A stretch of DNA of 64,000 nucleotides from Candidatus Gastranaerophilales bacterium (GTDB lineage Bacteria; Cyanobacteriota; Vampirovibrionia; Gastranaerophilales; Gastranaerophilaceae): assembly GCA_944323685.1 (NCBI GenBank), contig CALUTJ010000006.1, forward strand, positions 53,424-117,423, given 5' to 3'. The number at the start of each line of letters is the position of its first letter. Position 1 is the first letter of the stretch. This document shows, piece by piece, positions 43,664-53,020 of this stretch. Below the pieces are notes generated by a model, which had not been told where the DNA came from, searched no databases, and saw nothing but the letters and a program-made list of their open reading frames with translations. A program made the translations under genes and the position numbers.

Positions 43664-44584
43664 TTAATAACTCATGTAGCTGTTTAAAAGACCTGTTTCG
43701 TCAGTCATTTGTCTTAGCTTTTTGAGAGCTCTGCTTTCTGTCTGGCGGATGCATTCTTTTGTTACACCGTAGAGTTTGCCGATTTCTTCAAGTGTTTTGC
43801 GCCCGAATTCATTCAGACCAAAACGCATTCTTACAACTGCCTGTTCACGTTCTTTTAATTGAGAAACTACTGTTTCTATGTCTTTTTTAAGGTTTTCGTA
43901 TTCCGCAAAACTATAGGCAGAGGCGTCAGGGTCTTCTAAAATATCAGCAAGAGTCACCTCGCTGCCTGAGCTGAGTTCGTAAGCTGAATCAATGGATATT
44001 GATTTAGTATACGCGTTTAAAAAAGTATCTATTTTGTCGGCTGATATGTTCATTTTTTTAGCGACATCTTCGTTTTTAACCTGTGTATTATATTTTTGTT
44101 CAAGTTCTGCCTTTACTTTAGAAAATTTTGAAAGGGTTTCTTGAATATAAACAGGAATTTTTACGCAGTGGGACTGTTCAGAAATTGCTTTGAATATAGC
44201 CTGTTTAATCCACCACGCAGCATAAGTTGAAAATCGATAACCGAGTTTGTAATCAAATTTTTCAACTGCCACCATAAGCCCCAGATTGCCCTCCTGTATA
44301 AGGTCAATCATCGGCAGATGAGATACCTGTACGGTTTTTCTTGCAATATTAACCACAAGTTTGAGGTTTGATTGCACAAGTTTTTGTTTTGCGGCAAATA
44401 CTTCTTGTTCATTGCCTTCTTTTGTGAGTCTTGCGGTTTCTTTTTCTTCTTCGGGCGTCAAAACTTTTAATGACGCAATTTTTCTTATGTAAAGGTTTAG
44501 AGTTTCATCGCAGGACGCCGGAATTGCGTTATTTGAATTTGGTTTGGTTGAGGCTGCATTTGACGAGACATAATTTTTAGACAT
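43664..44584 (-). CDS. Sigma-70 family RNA polymerase sigma factor (RpoD/SigA-like)
   Basis: The 306-residue sigma factor has region 1.2 (ETLNLYIRKIASLKVLTPEE), region 2 (IDLIQEGNLGLMVAVEKFD, YRFSTYAAWWIKQAI), region 3, and region 4 with a helix-turn-helix (KTLEEIGKLYGVTKECIRQTE). There is no large 1.1 region and no 600-residue length, so it is a group 2-like or short primary sigma. It is transcribed leftward from a region with paired AGTATATACT palindromes shared with tadA. Confidence 0.92.
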   Translation of the reverse strand: MSKNYVSSNAASTKPNSNNAIPASCDETLNLYIRKIASLKVLTPEEEKETARLTKEGNEQEVFAAKQKLVQSNLKLVVNIARKTVQVSHLPMIDLIQEGNLGLMVAVEKFDYKLGYRFSTYAAWWIKQAIFKAISEQSHCVKIPVYIQETLSKFSKVKAELEQKYNTQVKNEDVAKKMNISADKIDTFLNAYTKSISIDSAYELSSGSEVTLADILEDPDASAYSFAEYENLKKDIETVVSQLKEREQAVVRMRFGLNEFGRKTLEEIGKLYGVTKECIRQTESRALKKLRQMTDETGLLNSYMSY

Positions 44585-44699
44585 ACACTTACTCCTAATT
44601 TATTTAATATCTTATTTTTCGCATAAAAAATACACAGCATAGAAAAGCTCTATCTGTCGCGTTGTTGCTGAGATACAGGGTGACTAACTAAACATCATC

Positions 44700-44711
44700 A
44701 AGTATATACTT
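44700..44711. promoter_or_regulatory. Palindrome AAGTATATACTT, candidate operator of the sigma-factor promoter
   Basis: A perfect 12-bp palindrome lying 116 bases upstream of the sigma-factor start. A second core is at 44724-44733, 23 bp away (about two helix turns). Confidence 0.45.
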
Positions 44712-44721
44712 AATATATCAC

Positions 44722-44735
44722 TTAGTATATACTAA
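44722..44735. promoter_or_regulatory. Palindrome TTAGTATATACTAA, second candidate operator
   Basis: A perfect 14-bp palindrome with the same AGTATATACT core. It lies between the divergent sigma-factor and tadA genes, 84 bases before tadA. Confidence 0.45.
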
Positions 44736-44818
44736 TTCAAGTCTTTTATTACGAAATATTACAAAAACGTTAAAAAAAAATGAAAATTTGTAATATTTTG
44801 TAATAATATATCAGTGTT

Positions 44819-45253
44819 ATGGATACAAAATTTATGCAAAAAGCGCTTGAAACTGCGCAAATGTCTGGAGATGACATACCTGTCGGGGCGGTTATTGTTA
44901 AAGACGGAGAGATTATTGCTTGTTGCCATAATTTGAAGGAACAAAATAAAGATGTTACGGCACACGCAGAAATGCTAGCCCTTAAAGAAGCATCTCAAAA
45001 GTTAGGCAGCTGGCGATTGAACGGCTGTGATATGTATGTAACTTTAGAACCCTGTCCGATGTGTGCATGGGCAATACTTTCTTCAAGACTCAACAATTTG
45101 TATTTCGGCTCTTATGATTCTTTATACGGTGCATTCACCACAATGCCTGAGCTTATTAAAAAGTGTAATTCCGAAATACATTTTAAAGGCGGAATTCTTG
45201 AATCTCAATGTGATAATATGTTATCAGCGTATTTAAAAAATATGAGAAAATAA
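44819..45253 (+). CDS. tadA: tRNA adenosine(34) deaminase TadA
   Basis: The 144-residue zinc deaminase has the His/Glu site TAHAEMLALKEAS and the cysteine pair in LEPCPMCAWAILSSR. It converts A34 to inosine in tRNA-Arg(ACG). The length is normal. It is followed after 2 bp by the TIGR02757 gene. Confidence 0.93.
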   Translation: MDTKFMQKALETAQMSGDDIPVGAVIVKDGEIIACCHNLKEQNKDVTAHAEMLALKEASQKLGSWRLNGCDMYVTLEPCPMCAWAILSSRLNNLYFGSYDSLYGAFTTMPELIKKCNSEIHFKGGILESQCDNMLSAYLKNMRK

Positions 45254-45255
45254 AA

Positions 45256-46011
45256 ATGAAATGTTCTGTACAATATCTGGATAAACTTGTTGAAACATAC
45301 GAAACACCTGAATTTGTAAAAGATGACCCAGTTCAATATATGCACAGATGCAAAGATAAAAGGGATATTGAAATTGCGGCATTTATAGCGGCAATGTTTG
45401 CTTACGGCAAACGAGAGGCCTTTATTGCAAAACTAAACATACTGTTTGAGCGTATGCAAAACAGACCTTATGAGTTTGTTATGAATTTTGATGAATCATC
45501 AACATCAGTTGACGACATAGACTACAGGTTCTCCCGCGGAATTGATATCAAACAGATTCTGTTAATTTTAAAAGAGCTTTATAAAAGCGGAAATTCTCTG
45601 GAATCTCTTTTTGCAGACGGCTGGCAGCGGCACAGAGAGGTTGCGGGCATGTTGCAGGTTGTTATTGATTACTTTTATGCAAGAGTTACTCTGCCGGTAA
45701 CAAAAGGCTTTTATCACCTGTTGCCTGATCCTTCAAAGAAAAGCGCCTGCAAAAGATTAAATATGTTTTTAAGGTGGATGGTCAGAAAAAGTTGTGTTGA
45801 TTTTGGCATATGGAAATTTATGAAGCCCTCTGACCTGTTAATACCGCTTGATGTCCATGTTGCAAGAATCTCACGAGAGCTTGGACTGTTAAAACGCAAA
45901 CAAAACGATTACGCAGCAGTAAAAGAGCTTAGTGCAAAGCTAAAAGAGCTAGATGCCAATGACCCTGTAAAATATGATTTTGCAATGTTCGGCTACGGAG
46001 TCAACAATTAA
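45256..46011 (+). CDS. TIGR02757 family protein (DUF2400)
   Basis: The 251-residue protein fits TIGR02757: DPVQYMHRCKDKRDIEIAAF near the N-terminus, AYGKREAFIAKLN, and the central block FYHLLPDPSKKSACKRLNMF followed by RWMVRKSCVDFGIW. The C-terminal part (DVHVARISRELGLL) recalls the HhH-GPD DNA glycosylase/lyase fold, but the function is unproven. It is in operon with tadA. Confidence 0.88.
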   Translation: MKCSVQYLDKLVETYETPEFVKDDPVQYMHRCKDKRDIEIAAFIAAMFAYGKREAFIAKLNILFERMQNRPYEFVMNFDESSTSVDDIDYRFSRGIDIKQILLILKELYKSGNSLESLFADGWQRHREVAGMLQVVIDYFYARVTLPVTKGFYHLLPDPSKKSACKRLNMFLRWMVRKSCVDFGIWKFMKPSDLLIPLDVHVARISRELGLLKRKQNDYAAVKELSAKLKELDANDPVKYDFAMFGYGVNN

Positions 46012-46064
46012 AACTCAGTAATCATAAAGCAGCCAAGACAGACGCTTCTGAATAGCAGCCCCCA

Positions 46065-46091
46065 TTCAAAACGATACCCAACCGTTTTGAA
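46065..46091. repeat. Hairpin in the tadA-operon/uvrA intergenic gap
   Basis: TTCAAAACG and CGTTTTGAA form a 9-bp stem with a 9-nt loop. No T tract follows on either strand, so it could be a protein-binding site or a weak terminator between the convergent genes. The remaining ~150 bases show nothing else. Confidence 0.4.
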
Positions 46092-46190
46092 TATAAACAT
46101 GCTAAGTTAAAAGCAAGGATTTTTCCCTAATAAATATTATCACGCGTAAACCAAAATAAAATTAAAACAACTTAACCTTACCTGAAAAAC

Positions 46191-49025
46191 TCACTCCAGA
46201 TAGTTTTTCAAATACTTGCCCGTGTAAGATTGTTCACAGTTGACTATTTCCTCGGGAGTTCCGGAAAAAACAATACTGCCGCCGCCGTCACCGCCTTCCG
46301 GCCCGAGGTCGATAATGTGGTCAGCAACTTTTATCAAATCCATATTGTGCTCGATAATGAGTATTGTATTACCGGCGTCAGCAAGTTTGTTGATTATTTT
46401 AATTAGCTTGTCCAAATCATACCAGTGCAATCCGACAGAAGGTTCATCCAGCAGATAGAGGGTTTTTCCCGTTGCTTTTTTATTTAATTCCGAGGCCAGC
46501 TTAATCCTTTGCGCTTCACCGCCGGAAAGCGTTGTTGCACTCTGCCCGAGTTTTATATACCCTAACCCAACATCGTAGAGCGTTTTTAGTCTGCTTTTTA
46601 TTTTAGGAATATTTTCAAAGAAAACATAAGCCTCAGCGACAGTCATATTTAATACATCAGAGATTGTTGCACCTTTGTACTTAACTTCAAGAGTTTCTCT
46701 ATTGTATCTCTGGCCTTTGCAGACATCACATTTAACATATACGTCAGAGAGAAAGTTCATCTCTATTTTTAGCAGACCGTCTCCTTTGCAGGCTTCGCAG
46801 CGTCCGCCCTTTACATTAAAGCTGAAACGTCCGGGTTTGTAGCCTCTGACTTTTGCTTCGTTTGTCATTGCATACAAGTCTCTTATGTGAGAAAAGACAT
46901 CCGTATAGGTTGCCGGATTTGAGCGAGGCGTTCTTCCTATAGGTGATTGGTCAATATCTATAATTTTATCAATATGTTCAAAGCCGAGTATCTCATCTAC
47001 ACCTGTAGGTTTAGGCTTGTTGCCACGAAGTTTATGTATTGCGTATTCGTGTATTAAATCCTGCATAAGCGTAGATTTTCCGGAACCTGATACACCAGTA
47101 AGCGCAACTATTTTGCCTAAAGGAATATCCACATCGATATTTTTGAGATTGTTTAAATGGGCATTTTTGACCTGCAAAAACTCGCCGTTGCCTTTCCGTC
47201 TTCCGGTTGGCACGGGAATTTTTTTTGCACCGCTTAAATATTGACCGGTAATGGATTCTTTTACGGCTTTTATTTCGTCAAGAGTCCCTTTGGCAACGAT
47301 TTTTCCGCCGTGGACACCTGCTCTCGGGCCAATATCAACGATATAATCCGCATTTTTCATTGTGTCTTCATCGTGTTCAACAACAATAAGCGTATTGCCA
47401 AGATTCCGCAGCCTCAAAAGTGTTTTTATAAGCATGTCATTGTCGCGTTGATGCAAACCAATTGAAGGTTCATCCAGAACGTACAATACACCGGACAATC
47501 CGCTTCCTATCTGCGTAGCAAGCCTGATACGCTGAGCCTCGCCGCCTGAGAGTGTCAAGGACATTCTGCTTAAGTTCAAATATCCCAGTCCCACATCGAG
47601 CATGAATTTTAGCCTTGCTCTGACTTCTTCAAGAACTTGTTTAGCAATTTTCATCTGATAATCGCTTAATTCCAAAAACAAATCAGAGAAGAATTTAAAG
47701 CTTTCTGAAATTGGCATGTTACAAACTTCAAAAATATTTTTCCCGTTAACAGTCACAGCAAGAATATAAGGCTTTAAGCGGGCACCATGACAATCTTTGC
47801 AGGGCGTCATTTTCATATATTTTTGAATTTCTTCTCTCCAGTATTCACCGTTTGACTCGTTATACCTTTTTTCCAGAAAAGGTATAACTCCCCAGTATCG
47901 CATTTTATGGGTTTCATATCTGTTTGTACCGAAACGTTTTACTCTGATATCAATGACATCTTTTCCGCCGTAAAGAATCAAGTCCTGTTCTTCTTTTGTC
48001 AAATCCTCAAACGGTTTATATAAATCGATATTATAGTGCCGTGCGACAGAATCTAAAACATCATCATAGTATGAGGTTGAAGTTTTGCTCCAAGGGTAAA
48101 TTGCACCGTCTTTTATAGATTTTTTTCTGTCAGGGATTACTAAATCAGGGTCAATAACAAAGTCATAACCCAGCCCCGAGCAGGTCGGACACGCTCCATA
48201 CGGGCTGTTAAAGCTAAAACTTCTGGGAGCAAGTTCTTCAAAACTCAAACCGCAGGTCGGGCAGGCAAGTTTTTCGGAGAATATAAGCTCTTTGCCGCCG
48301 ATAACGTCCACAGACATAAGCCCGTTAGCTTTTTTAAGAGCAATTTGAGCACTGTCGGCAATTCGTGATTTGGCTGTTTCTTTAACAACTATCCTGTCAA
48401 CAACAACATCAATATCATGCTTTTTCGTTTTCTCGAGTTTTATATCCGATATTTCGTCTTCATCAAGATTGTAGGTATTTCCGTCTACACGGATTCTTAT
48501 AAAGCCGTCTTGTTTAAGGTCATTTAAAAGCGCCGCGTACTCACCTTTTTTGCCTCGTATGATTGGTGCGATAATTTGAATCTTTGTACCTTCTTCAAGT
48601 TTGAGTATTTTATCAACAATTTCATCAATACTCTGGGGCTTAATTTCTGCACCGCATTCCGGACAATGGGGTACACCTATTCTCGCAAATAAAAGTCTTA
48701 AATAGTCATAAATTTCCGTAACAGTACCGACTGTTGAACGCGGATTGTTAGAGGTCGATTTCTGGTCAATTGAGATTGCCGGTGACAGACCTTCAATACT
48801 TTCAACATCTGGTTTATCCATCTGCCCCAAAAACTGACGTGCGTATGTAGAAAGACTTTCAACATAGCGTCTTTGGCCTTCCGCAAAAATTGTATCAAAA
48901 GCAAGCGAACTTTTACCCGAGCCTGACACTCCGGTAAATACTATTAGTTCGTTTTTCGGCAGTTCTAAATCAACATTACGTAAATTATGCTGATTTACCC
49001 CTTTTATTATAATTTTATCGTTCAT
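46191..49025 (-). CDS. uvrA: Excinuclease ABC subunit UvrA
   Basis: The 944-residue protein has two ABC ATPase modules: Walker A GVSGSGKSSLAFDTIFAEGQ at residues ~30-50 and GVSGSGKSTLMQDLI near 640, each with LSGGEAQRI signature and LDEPS Walker B. Zinc-binding cysteine sets are seen (CPECG...CPTCG and CEACKGDG...CDVC). It scans for bulky DNA lesions. I chose ATG 49025 (MNDKIIIKGVNQHNLRNV) because the frame upstream to 49073 has no homology and the length then matches other UvrA (~940). Confidence 0.97.
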   Translation of the reverse strand: MNDKIIIKGVNQHNLRNVDLELPKNELIVFTGVSGSGKSSLAFDTIFAEGQRRYVESLSTYARQFLGQMDKPDVESIEGLSPAISIDQKSTSNNPRSTVGTVTEIYDYLRLLFARIGVPHCPECGAEIKPQSIDEIVDKILKLEEGTKIQIIAPIIRGKKGEYAALLNDLKQDGFIRIRVDGNTYNLDEDEISDIKLEKTKKHDIDVVVDRIVVKETAKSRIADSAQIALKKANGLMSVDVIGGKELIFSEKLACPTCGLSFEELAPRSFSFNSPYGACPTCSGLGYDFVIDPDLVIPDRKKSIKDGAIYPWSKTSTSYYDDVLDSVARHYNIDLYKPFEDLTKEEQDLILYGGKDVIDIRVKRFGTNRYETHKMRYWGVIPFLEKRYNESNGEYWREEIQKYMKMTPCKDCHGARLKPYILAVTVNGKNIFEVCNMPISESFKFFSDLFLELSDYQMKIAKQVLEEVRARLKFMLDVGLGYLNLSRMSLTLSGGEAQRIRLATQIGSGLSGVLYVLDEPSIGLHQRDNDMLIKTLLRLRNLGNTLIVVEHDEDTMKNADYIVDIGPRAGVHGGKIVAKGTLDEIKAVKESITGQYLSGAKKIPVPTGRRKGNGEFLQVKNAHLNNLKNIDVDIPLGKIVALTGVSGSGKSTLMQDLIHEYAIHKLRGNKPKPTGVDEILGFEHIDKIIDIDQSPIGRTPRSNPATYTDVFSHIRDLYAMTNEAKVRGYKPGRFSFNVKGGRCEACKGDGLLKIEMNFLSDVYVKCDVCKGQRYNRETLEVKYKGATISDVLNMTVAEAYVFFENIPKIKSRLKTLYDVGLGYIKLGQSATTLSGGEAQRIKLASELNKKATGKTLYLLDEPSVGLHWYDLDKLIKIINKLADAGNTILIIEHNMDLIKVADHIIDLGPEGGDGGGSIVFSGTPEEIVNCEQSYTGKYLKNYLE

Positions 49026-49146
49026 AATATTTATCCCTGACGATATTATTTCACAATACCTGCCCGGATTCAATTTATTGTCTTTACTATTTGTTATGTT
49101 TTTAAGAAAATATGTTTGTACGGATGATACAAAAGAGAGGTGTACT

Positions 49147-50352
49147 ATGAAAAAATCAATTCATGATTTAGGCGACATCAAAGGAAAAAGAGCTCTCGTA
49201 CGTGTTGATGTTAACGTACCAATGGACGAAAACAAAAACATTACAGATGATACAAGAATCAGAGCTATATTGCCTACATTACAATTTTTAAAAGATAAAG
49301 GTGCCAAAATTATTCTTATGGCCCACCTTGGCAGACCGAAAGGGGAATGGAAACCTGCTGAATTTTCACTTGAACCCGTTGCAAAATACATGTCTGAACT
49401 TTTGGGTGAAGACGTATTGTTTGTTAAATCACCGGTCGGAGAAGGTGCGGATAAAGAGCTTGAAGCACTGAAAGACGGTCAGGTTGCATTACTTGAAAAC
49501 ATCCGTTTCTACAAAGCAGAAGAAGCAAAAGATGATGACATGACTTTTGCAAATGAACTGGCTAAACTCGGCGATTTCTATGTAAACGATGCATTCGGTG
49601 CAGCACACAGAAACCACACTTCCACAGCAAAACTTGCTAAAGTTTTAAAACCGGCAGTATCCGGATTGTTAATGGAAAAAGAAATCAGATGCTTATCACA
49701 GGCACTCGACAATCCTGTAAGACCATTCACTGCTGTTGTTGGTGGTGCTAAAGTTTCTTCCAAAATCGGTGTTCTGGAAAACTTAATTGACAAAGTTGAC
49801 AACCTTATTATCGGCGGCGGTATGGCTTATACTTTTGTAAAAGCTAACGGCGGTAAAATCGGTAACTCTATCTGCGAAGACGACCAGATGGACGTAGCAA
49901 AAACTATTGAAAAGAAAGCAGCCGACAAAGGCGTAAAAATTGTTATGGCTACTGATGTACTGGCTACTGACGATTTTTCAGGAAACGGCACAAACAAAAT
50001 CACTCCTATCAATGAAATTCCGGACGGATATGAAGGTGTTGATGCAGGCCCTGAATCAGTTAAAGAATTTTCTGAAGTTATTGAAAATTCAAAAACTATC
50101 CTTATGAACGGCCCTGTAGGCGCTTTTGAAACACCGGCTTTTGCTAACGGAACAAAAGCTGTTTTGGAAGCTATTGTTGCAGCAACCAAAAACGGTGCTG
50201 TTTCTGTTATCGGCGGCGGTGATTCTGTTTCTGCTGCTAAACAGTTCTGCAAAGCAGAAGATTTCACACACGTTTCAACCGGCGGCGGTGCTTCTCTTGA
50301 ATTTATTGAAGGGAAAGTTCTCCCCGGCGTTGATGCATTAGATAACAAATAG
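49147..50352 (+). CDS. pgk: Phosphoglycerate kinase
   Basis: The 401-residue enzyme has the N-terminal GKRALVRVDVNVPMDENK, substrate-binding HLGRPKG, VNDAFGAAHRNH, and the nucleotide-binding region GGAKVSSKIGVLENL with the C-terminal GGGDSVSAAKQF. It makes 3-phosphoglycerate and ATP in glycolysis. The ATG at 49147 follows GAGAGGT; the frame extends 69 bases upstream with no family similarity. A terminator follows, so it is probably monocistronic. Confidence 0.97.
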   Translation: MKKSIHDLGDIKGKRALVRVDVNVPMDENKNITDDTRIRAILPTLQFLKDKGAKIILMAHLGRPKGEWKPAEFSLEPVAKYMSELLGEDVLFVKSPVGEGADKELEALKDGQVALLENIRFYKAEEAKDDDMTFANELAKLGDFYVNDAFGAAHRNHTSTAKLAKVLKPAVSGLLMEKEIRCLSQALDNPVRPFTAVVGGAKVSSKIGVLENLIDKVDNLIIGGGMAYTFVKANGGKIGNSICEDDQMDVAKTIEKKAADKGVKIVMATDVLATDDFSGNGTNKITPINEIPDGYEGVDAGPESVKEFSEVIENSKTILMNGPVGAFETPAFANGTKAVLEAIVAATKNGAVSVIGGGDSVSAAKQFCKAEDFTHVSTGGGASLEFIEGKVLPGVDALDNK

Positions 50353-50370
50353 TTATATTTTGTTTAATAA

Positions 50371-50405
50371 AAAAGCCCTTAGTTTAAAACGACTAAGGGC
50401 TTTTC
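50371..50405. terminator. Intrinsic terminator after pgk
   Basis: AAAAGCCCTTAGT and ACTAAGGGCTTTT form a 13-bp stem with an 8-nt loop, followed by TTTCGTTTT. Confidence 0.88.
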
Positions 50406-50503
50406 GTTTTAAGCAAAACAGAAGAAATTTACAATTTTAACAATTTTATATAAAAATTATGCATCCTTTTTATTTTTTTGTTAAAATAACTGACGAGGTA
50501 AGT

Positions 50504-50860
50504 ATGCAAATCGAATTTTTGTACTCAAAAATACACAGAGCCACTGTTACGGACGCAAATTTAGAATATGTCGGGTCAATTACCATTGACGAAGAGTTAA
50601 TGGAAGCGGCCAATATGCTTGAAGGTATGAAGGTTGATATTCTGGATGTAAATAACGGAGAACGCTTTCAAACCTACGTTATCAAGGGCAAGCGAGGTAA
50701 CAGAGATATTTGCCTCAACGGTGCAGCTGCCAGAAAGGTTGCAATAGGCGACAAAGTTATTATTGTTTCTTATGCGATGATGACTCTTGAAGAAAAGGCA
50801 AAGTTTGCACCTACGGTCGTAATGGTTGATGATAAAAATAATATTCTGAAAAAAGTTTGA
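50504..50860 (+). CDS. panD: Aspartate 1-decarboxylase
   Basis: The 118-residue protein has the PanD self-processing site YVGSITID (cut before the Ser that becomes pyruvoyl), [13 protein letters not shown], and [20 protein letters not shown], ending in [10 protein letters not shown]. It makes beta-alanine for pantothenate and coenzyme A. The ATG at 50504 follows GAGGTAA; the upstream frame (to 50459) is not needed. It is near NAD-synthesis genes. Confidence 0.95.
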   Translation: MQIEFLYSKIHRATVTDANLEYVGSITIDEELMEAANMLEGMKVDILDVNNGERFQTYVIKGKRGNRDICLNGAAARKVAIGDKVIIVSYAMMTLEEKAKFAPTVVMVDDKNNILKKV

Positions 50861-50933
50861 ACTTTATAAAAAGCCGGCAAAAAATTTTTTGTTCGGTTTT
50901 TATTTTAACAAAACAACGCAAAGGAATTCCAAA

Positions 50934-51815
50934 TTGCAAAATACAATCTCAAAAGAATTTATATCTTCTCCCCAAAAACAACTGCCTAACAGGTCGCAGG
51001 ACAAAATTCTTCTTCAGTATATTGAAAAAAGATTAAACAAAATTTTCTTTGATGAGGTCAACTCCGCTGATTCTATCTTCAAAAAAGTCAGCAACAACGC
51101 CATATACAAAATGGCACTGTTCATCTCAGGCAACATTAAACGCTCATGTTCAATAGGTATCGCAGGCGAAACCGCAAGCGGAAAATCAACAATAGCTTAC
51201 GATATTATAAACACGATTCAGGCTTTTTCCGATGAATACTGTTTAAAAGACGTTATCACAAGATTAAATACAGATGACTATTATTATGACCGCTCGGAAA
51301 TGGTCAAAAAAGCAGGCAGTTTTGCAGAATTTGCAAAACATTACGACCTTGATGTACCGGAGGCGCTGGAACTTGAATTAATGAAAAAACATATAAAACA
51401 ACTGCTTTTCGGAGATACTGTCTATCTTCCAAAATACGATATGTCAGGTACTGCAATCCGCAAAGATAATGTTACAAAGGCAGTTCCGTCTAAAATAATA
51501 ATCTCGGAAGGGCTGTTTACGTTGACAGAAAAAGTTGTTGATGCATTTGATTTTAAAATTTACGTTGATGTATCCCATCAGGTTCAAAAATCAAGATTTT
51601 ACGAAAGAGCACAGGCACGAGGGTTAGGCGATTCTGCCGATGAGGTTTATGAAAACGCATCATCTAAAGCAAAAATCCACATACACCCGACAGCAATGAA
51701 AGCAGATATAATTTTATCAGGCGAGGCTGACCGTGCCGCTTACAAAAAGTTTATTAACAAGATACTGGCGCTTGTTGAAGAAATTTATTTCAAAGATATA
51801 ATTCTGCCGCACTAA
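50934..51815 (+). CDS. Uridine kinase-like P-loop kinase
   Basis: The 293-residue protein has an N-terminal ~75 residues of helical sequence, then a P-loop (GIAGETASGKSTIAYDII), a substrate Asp in LNTDDYYYDRSEMVK, HYDLDVPEALELELM, and PKYDMSGTAIRK. This matches uridine kinase/phosphoribulokinase fold enzymes. The true substrate (uridine, pantothenate or other) is unclear. I chose TTG 50934 because AAGGA lies 8 bases before it. It sits between panD and nadD. Confidence 0.8.
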   Translation: MQNTISKEFISSPQKQLPNRSQDKILLQYIEKRLNKIFFDEVNSADSIFKKVSNNAIYKMALFISGNIKRSCSIGIAGETASGKSTIAYDIINTIQAFSDEYCLKDVITRLNTDDYYYDRSEMVKKAGSFAEFAKHYDLDVPEALELELMKKHIKQLLFGDTVYLPKYDMSGTAIRKDNVTKAVPSKIIISEGLFTLTEKVVDAFDFKIYVDVSHQVQKSRFYERAQARGLGDSADEVYENASSKAKIHIHPTAMKADIILSGEADRAAYKKFINKILALVEEIYFKDIILPH

Positions 51816-51846
51816 TTGGTAAAGGGGAAAAGGAGATTCAGGGTCG

Positions 51847-52449
51847 ATGAAGTTGTGTTTGTTTCAAGGAACGTTTAACCCGATACACAATGCACATCTC
51901 AAGGTATGCGAGTACGCTAAAAAGCAGTTTGACTTTGATAAAATACTTGTTATACCGGCAGCAAATCCGCCTCACAAATCGGTCGACAGAGATTTGGCTT
52001 ATCACCGTTTAAAAATGGCAGAAATAGCAGTAAAAGACAAAGAATACCTTGAAGTATCCGATATCGAATATTTAAGAAGCGGCCTGTCTTACACATATTT
52101 AACTATAAGTGAATTATATAAACAGTACGATATCGACGGCAAAATAAATTTTATAATAGGCACTGATGCTTTTAAAAATATTGAAAGCTGGTACGAATCC
52201 GACAAGCTCAAAGATATGGTCGACTTTATTCTGTTTGTAAGAGAAGATGAAAAACAGCTTAAAAAAGATAAAATCTGTTTGCAAAAACTAAAAGACAAAG
52301 GGTATAATTACACTATGATGAAGATGCCCTTTTTAGACATATCATCAACAAAGATAAGGGAAAATATAACAAACAGTATCCCTATTAAAACACTGGTACC
52401 GAAAGAAGTGGAAAAATACATTGATAAATATGGCTTATACAAATATTAG
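51847..52449 (+). CDS. nadD: Nicotinate-nucleotide adenylyltransferase
   Basis: The 200-residue enzyme has the nucleotidyltransferase start LFQGTFNPIHNAHLKV (GxFxPxHxGH type), PAANPPHKS, FIIGTDAFKNIESWYESDKL and the C-terminal ISSTKIREN. It joins ATP and nicotinate mononucleotide in NAD synthesis. Its end overlaps the yqeK start, as is common for this pair. Confidence 0.93.
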   Translation: MKLCLFQGTFNPIHNAHLKVCEYAKKQFDFDKILVIPAANPPHKSVDRDLAYHRLKMAEIAVKDKEYLEVSDIEYLRSGLSYTYLTISELYKQYDIDGKINFIIGTDAFKNIESWYESDKLKDMVDFILFVREDEKQLKKDKICLQKLKDKGYNYTMMKMPFLDISSTKIRENITNSIPIKTLVPKEVEKYIDKYGLYKY

Positions 52450-53020
52450 TACACAGGAAATCGAACACTGGCTGAAAGACAACCTTGTAGAAGAGCGCTA
52501 CATCCATTCACTCGGGGTAATGGAAGCCGCAGTTGAACTGGCTCAGATATTTCATCTTGACATTGAAAAAGCAAGGCTTGCAGGTTTGCTTCATGATGCG
52601 GCAAAGTGTTTCCCAAACGAAAAACTTTTGGAAGTTATAAAAGAACACATACCCGAAGTCCATGAGTGTGAGCTTTTAAACTACAAAACACTGCATGCAC
52701 CGGTAAGCGCTTATCTTGCAAAGACAAAGTTTAATGTAACAGATACAGAAATTTTAGACGCAATAAGATGGCATACACTCGGCAGATGCAATATGTCCGA
52801 TTTTGAAAAGATAATATTTCTTGCCGATAAAATCGAAGCAAGAACAAGAGATTTAAACTTCCGTCAGGAATGTATGGACTTATTAAAAGAAGACAGAGGG
52901 CTTGATAAAGCTTTGTTTAAATGTTTTGAAGCAACAATAAAGAGCCTTGTAGACAGAAGGCTGGCTATATGTCATATAACGATTGATGTTTACAACGAAC
53001 TTTTAGAAAAAATATCCTAA
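52430..53020 (+). CDS. yqeK: HD-domain phosphohydrolase YqeK
   Basis: The 196-residue HD protein has the metal ligands in RYIHSLGVMEAAVELA, LAGLLHDAAKCFPNEKL, and HAPVSAYLAKTKF and RWHTLGRCNMSDFEKIIFLA. YqeK is often paired with nadD and hydrolyses diadenosine tetraphosphate. I chose ATG 52430 inside the end of nadD; a TTG at 52421 is also possible. The usual rsfS gene does not follow: the next gene is convergent, overlapping by 4 bp. Confidence 0.9.
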   Translation: MAYTNISTQEIEHWLKDNLVEERYIHSLGVMEAAVELAQIFHLDIEKARLAGLLHDAAKCFPNEKLLEVIKEHIPEVHECELLNYKTLHAPVSAYLAKTKFNVTDTEILDAIRWHTLGRCNMSDFEKIIFLADKIEARTRDLNFRQECMDLLKEDRGLDKALFKCFEATIKSLVDRRLAICHITIDVYNELLEKIS

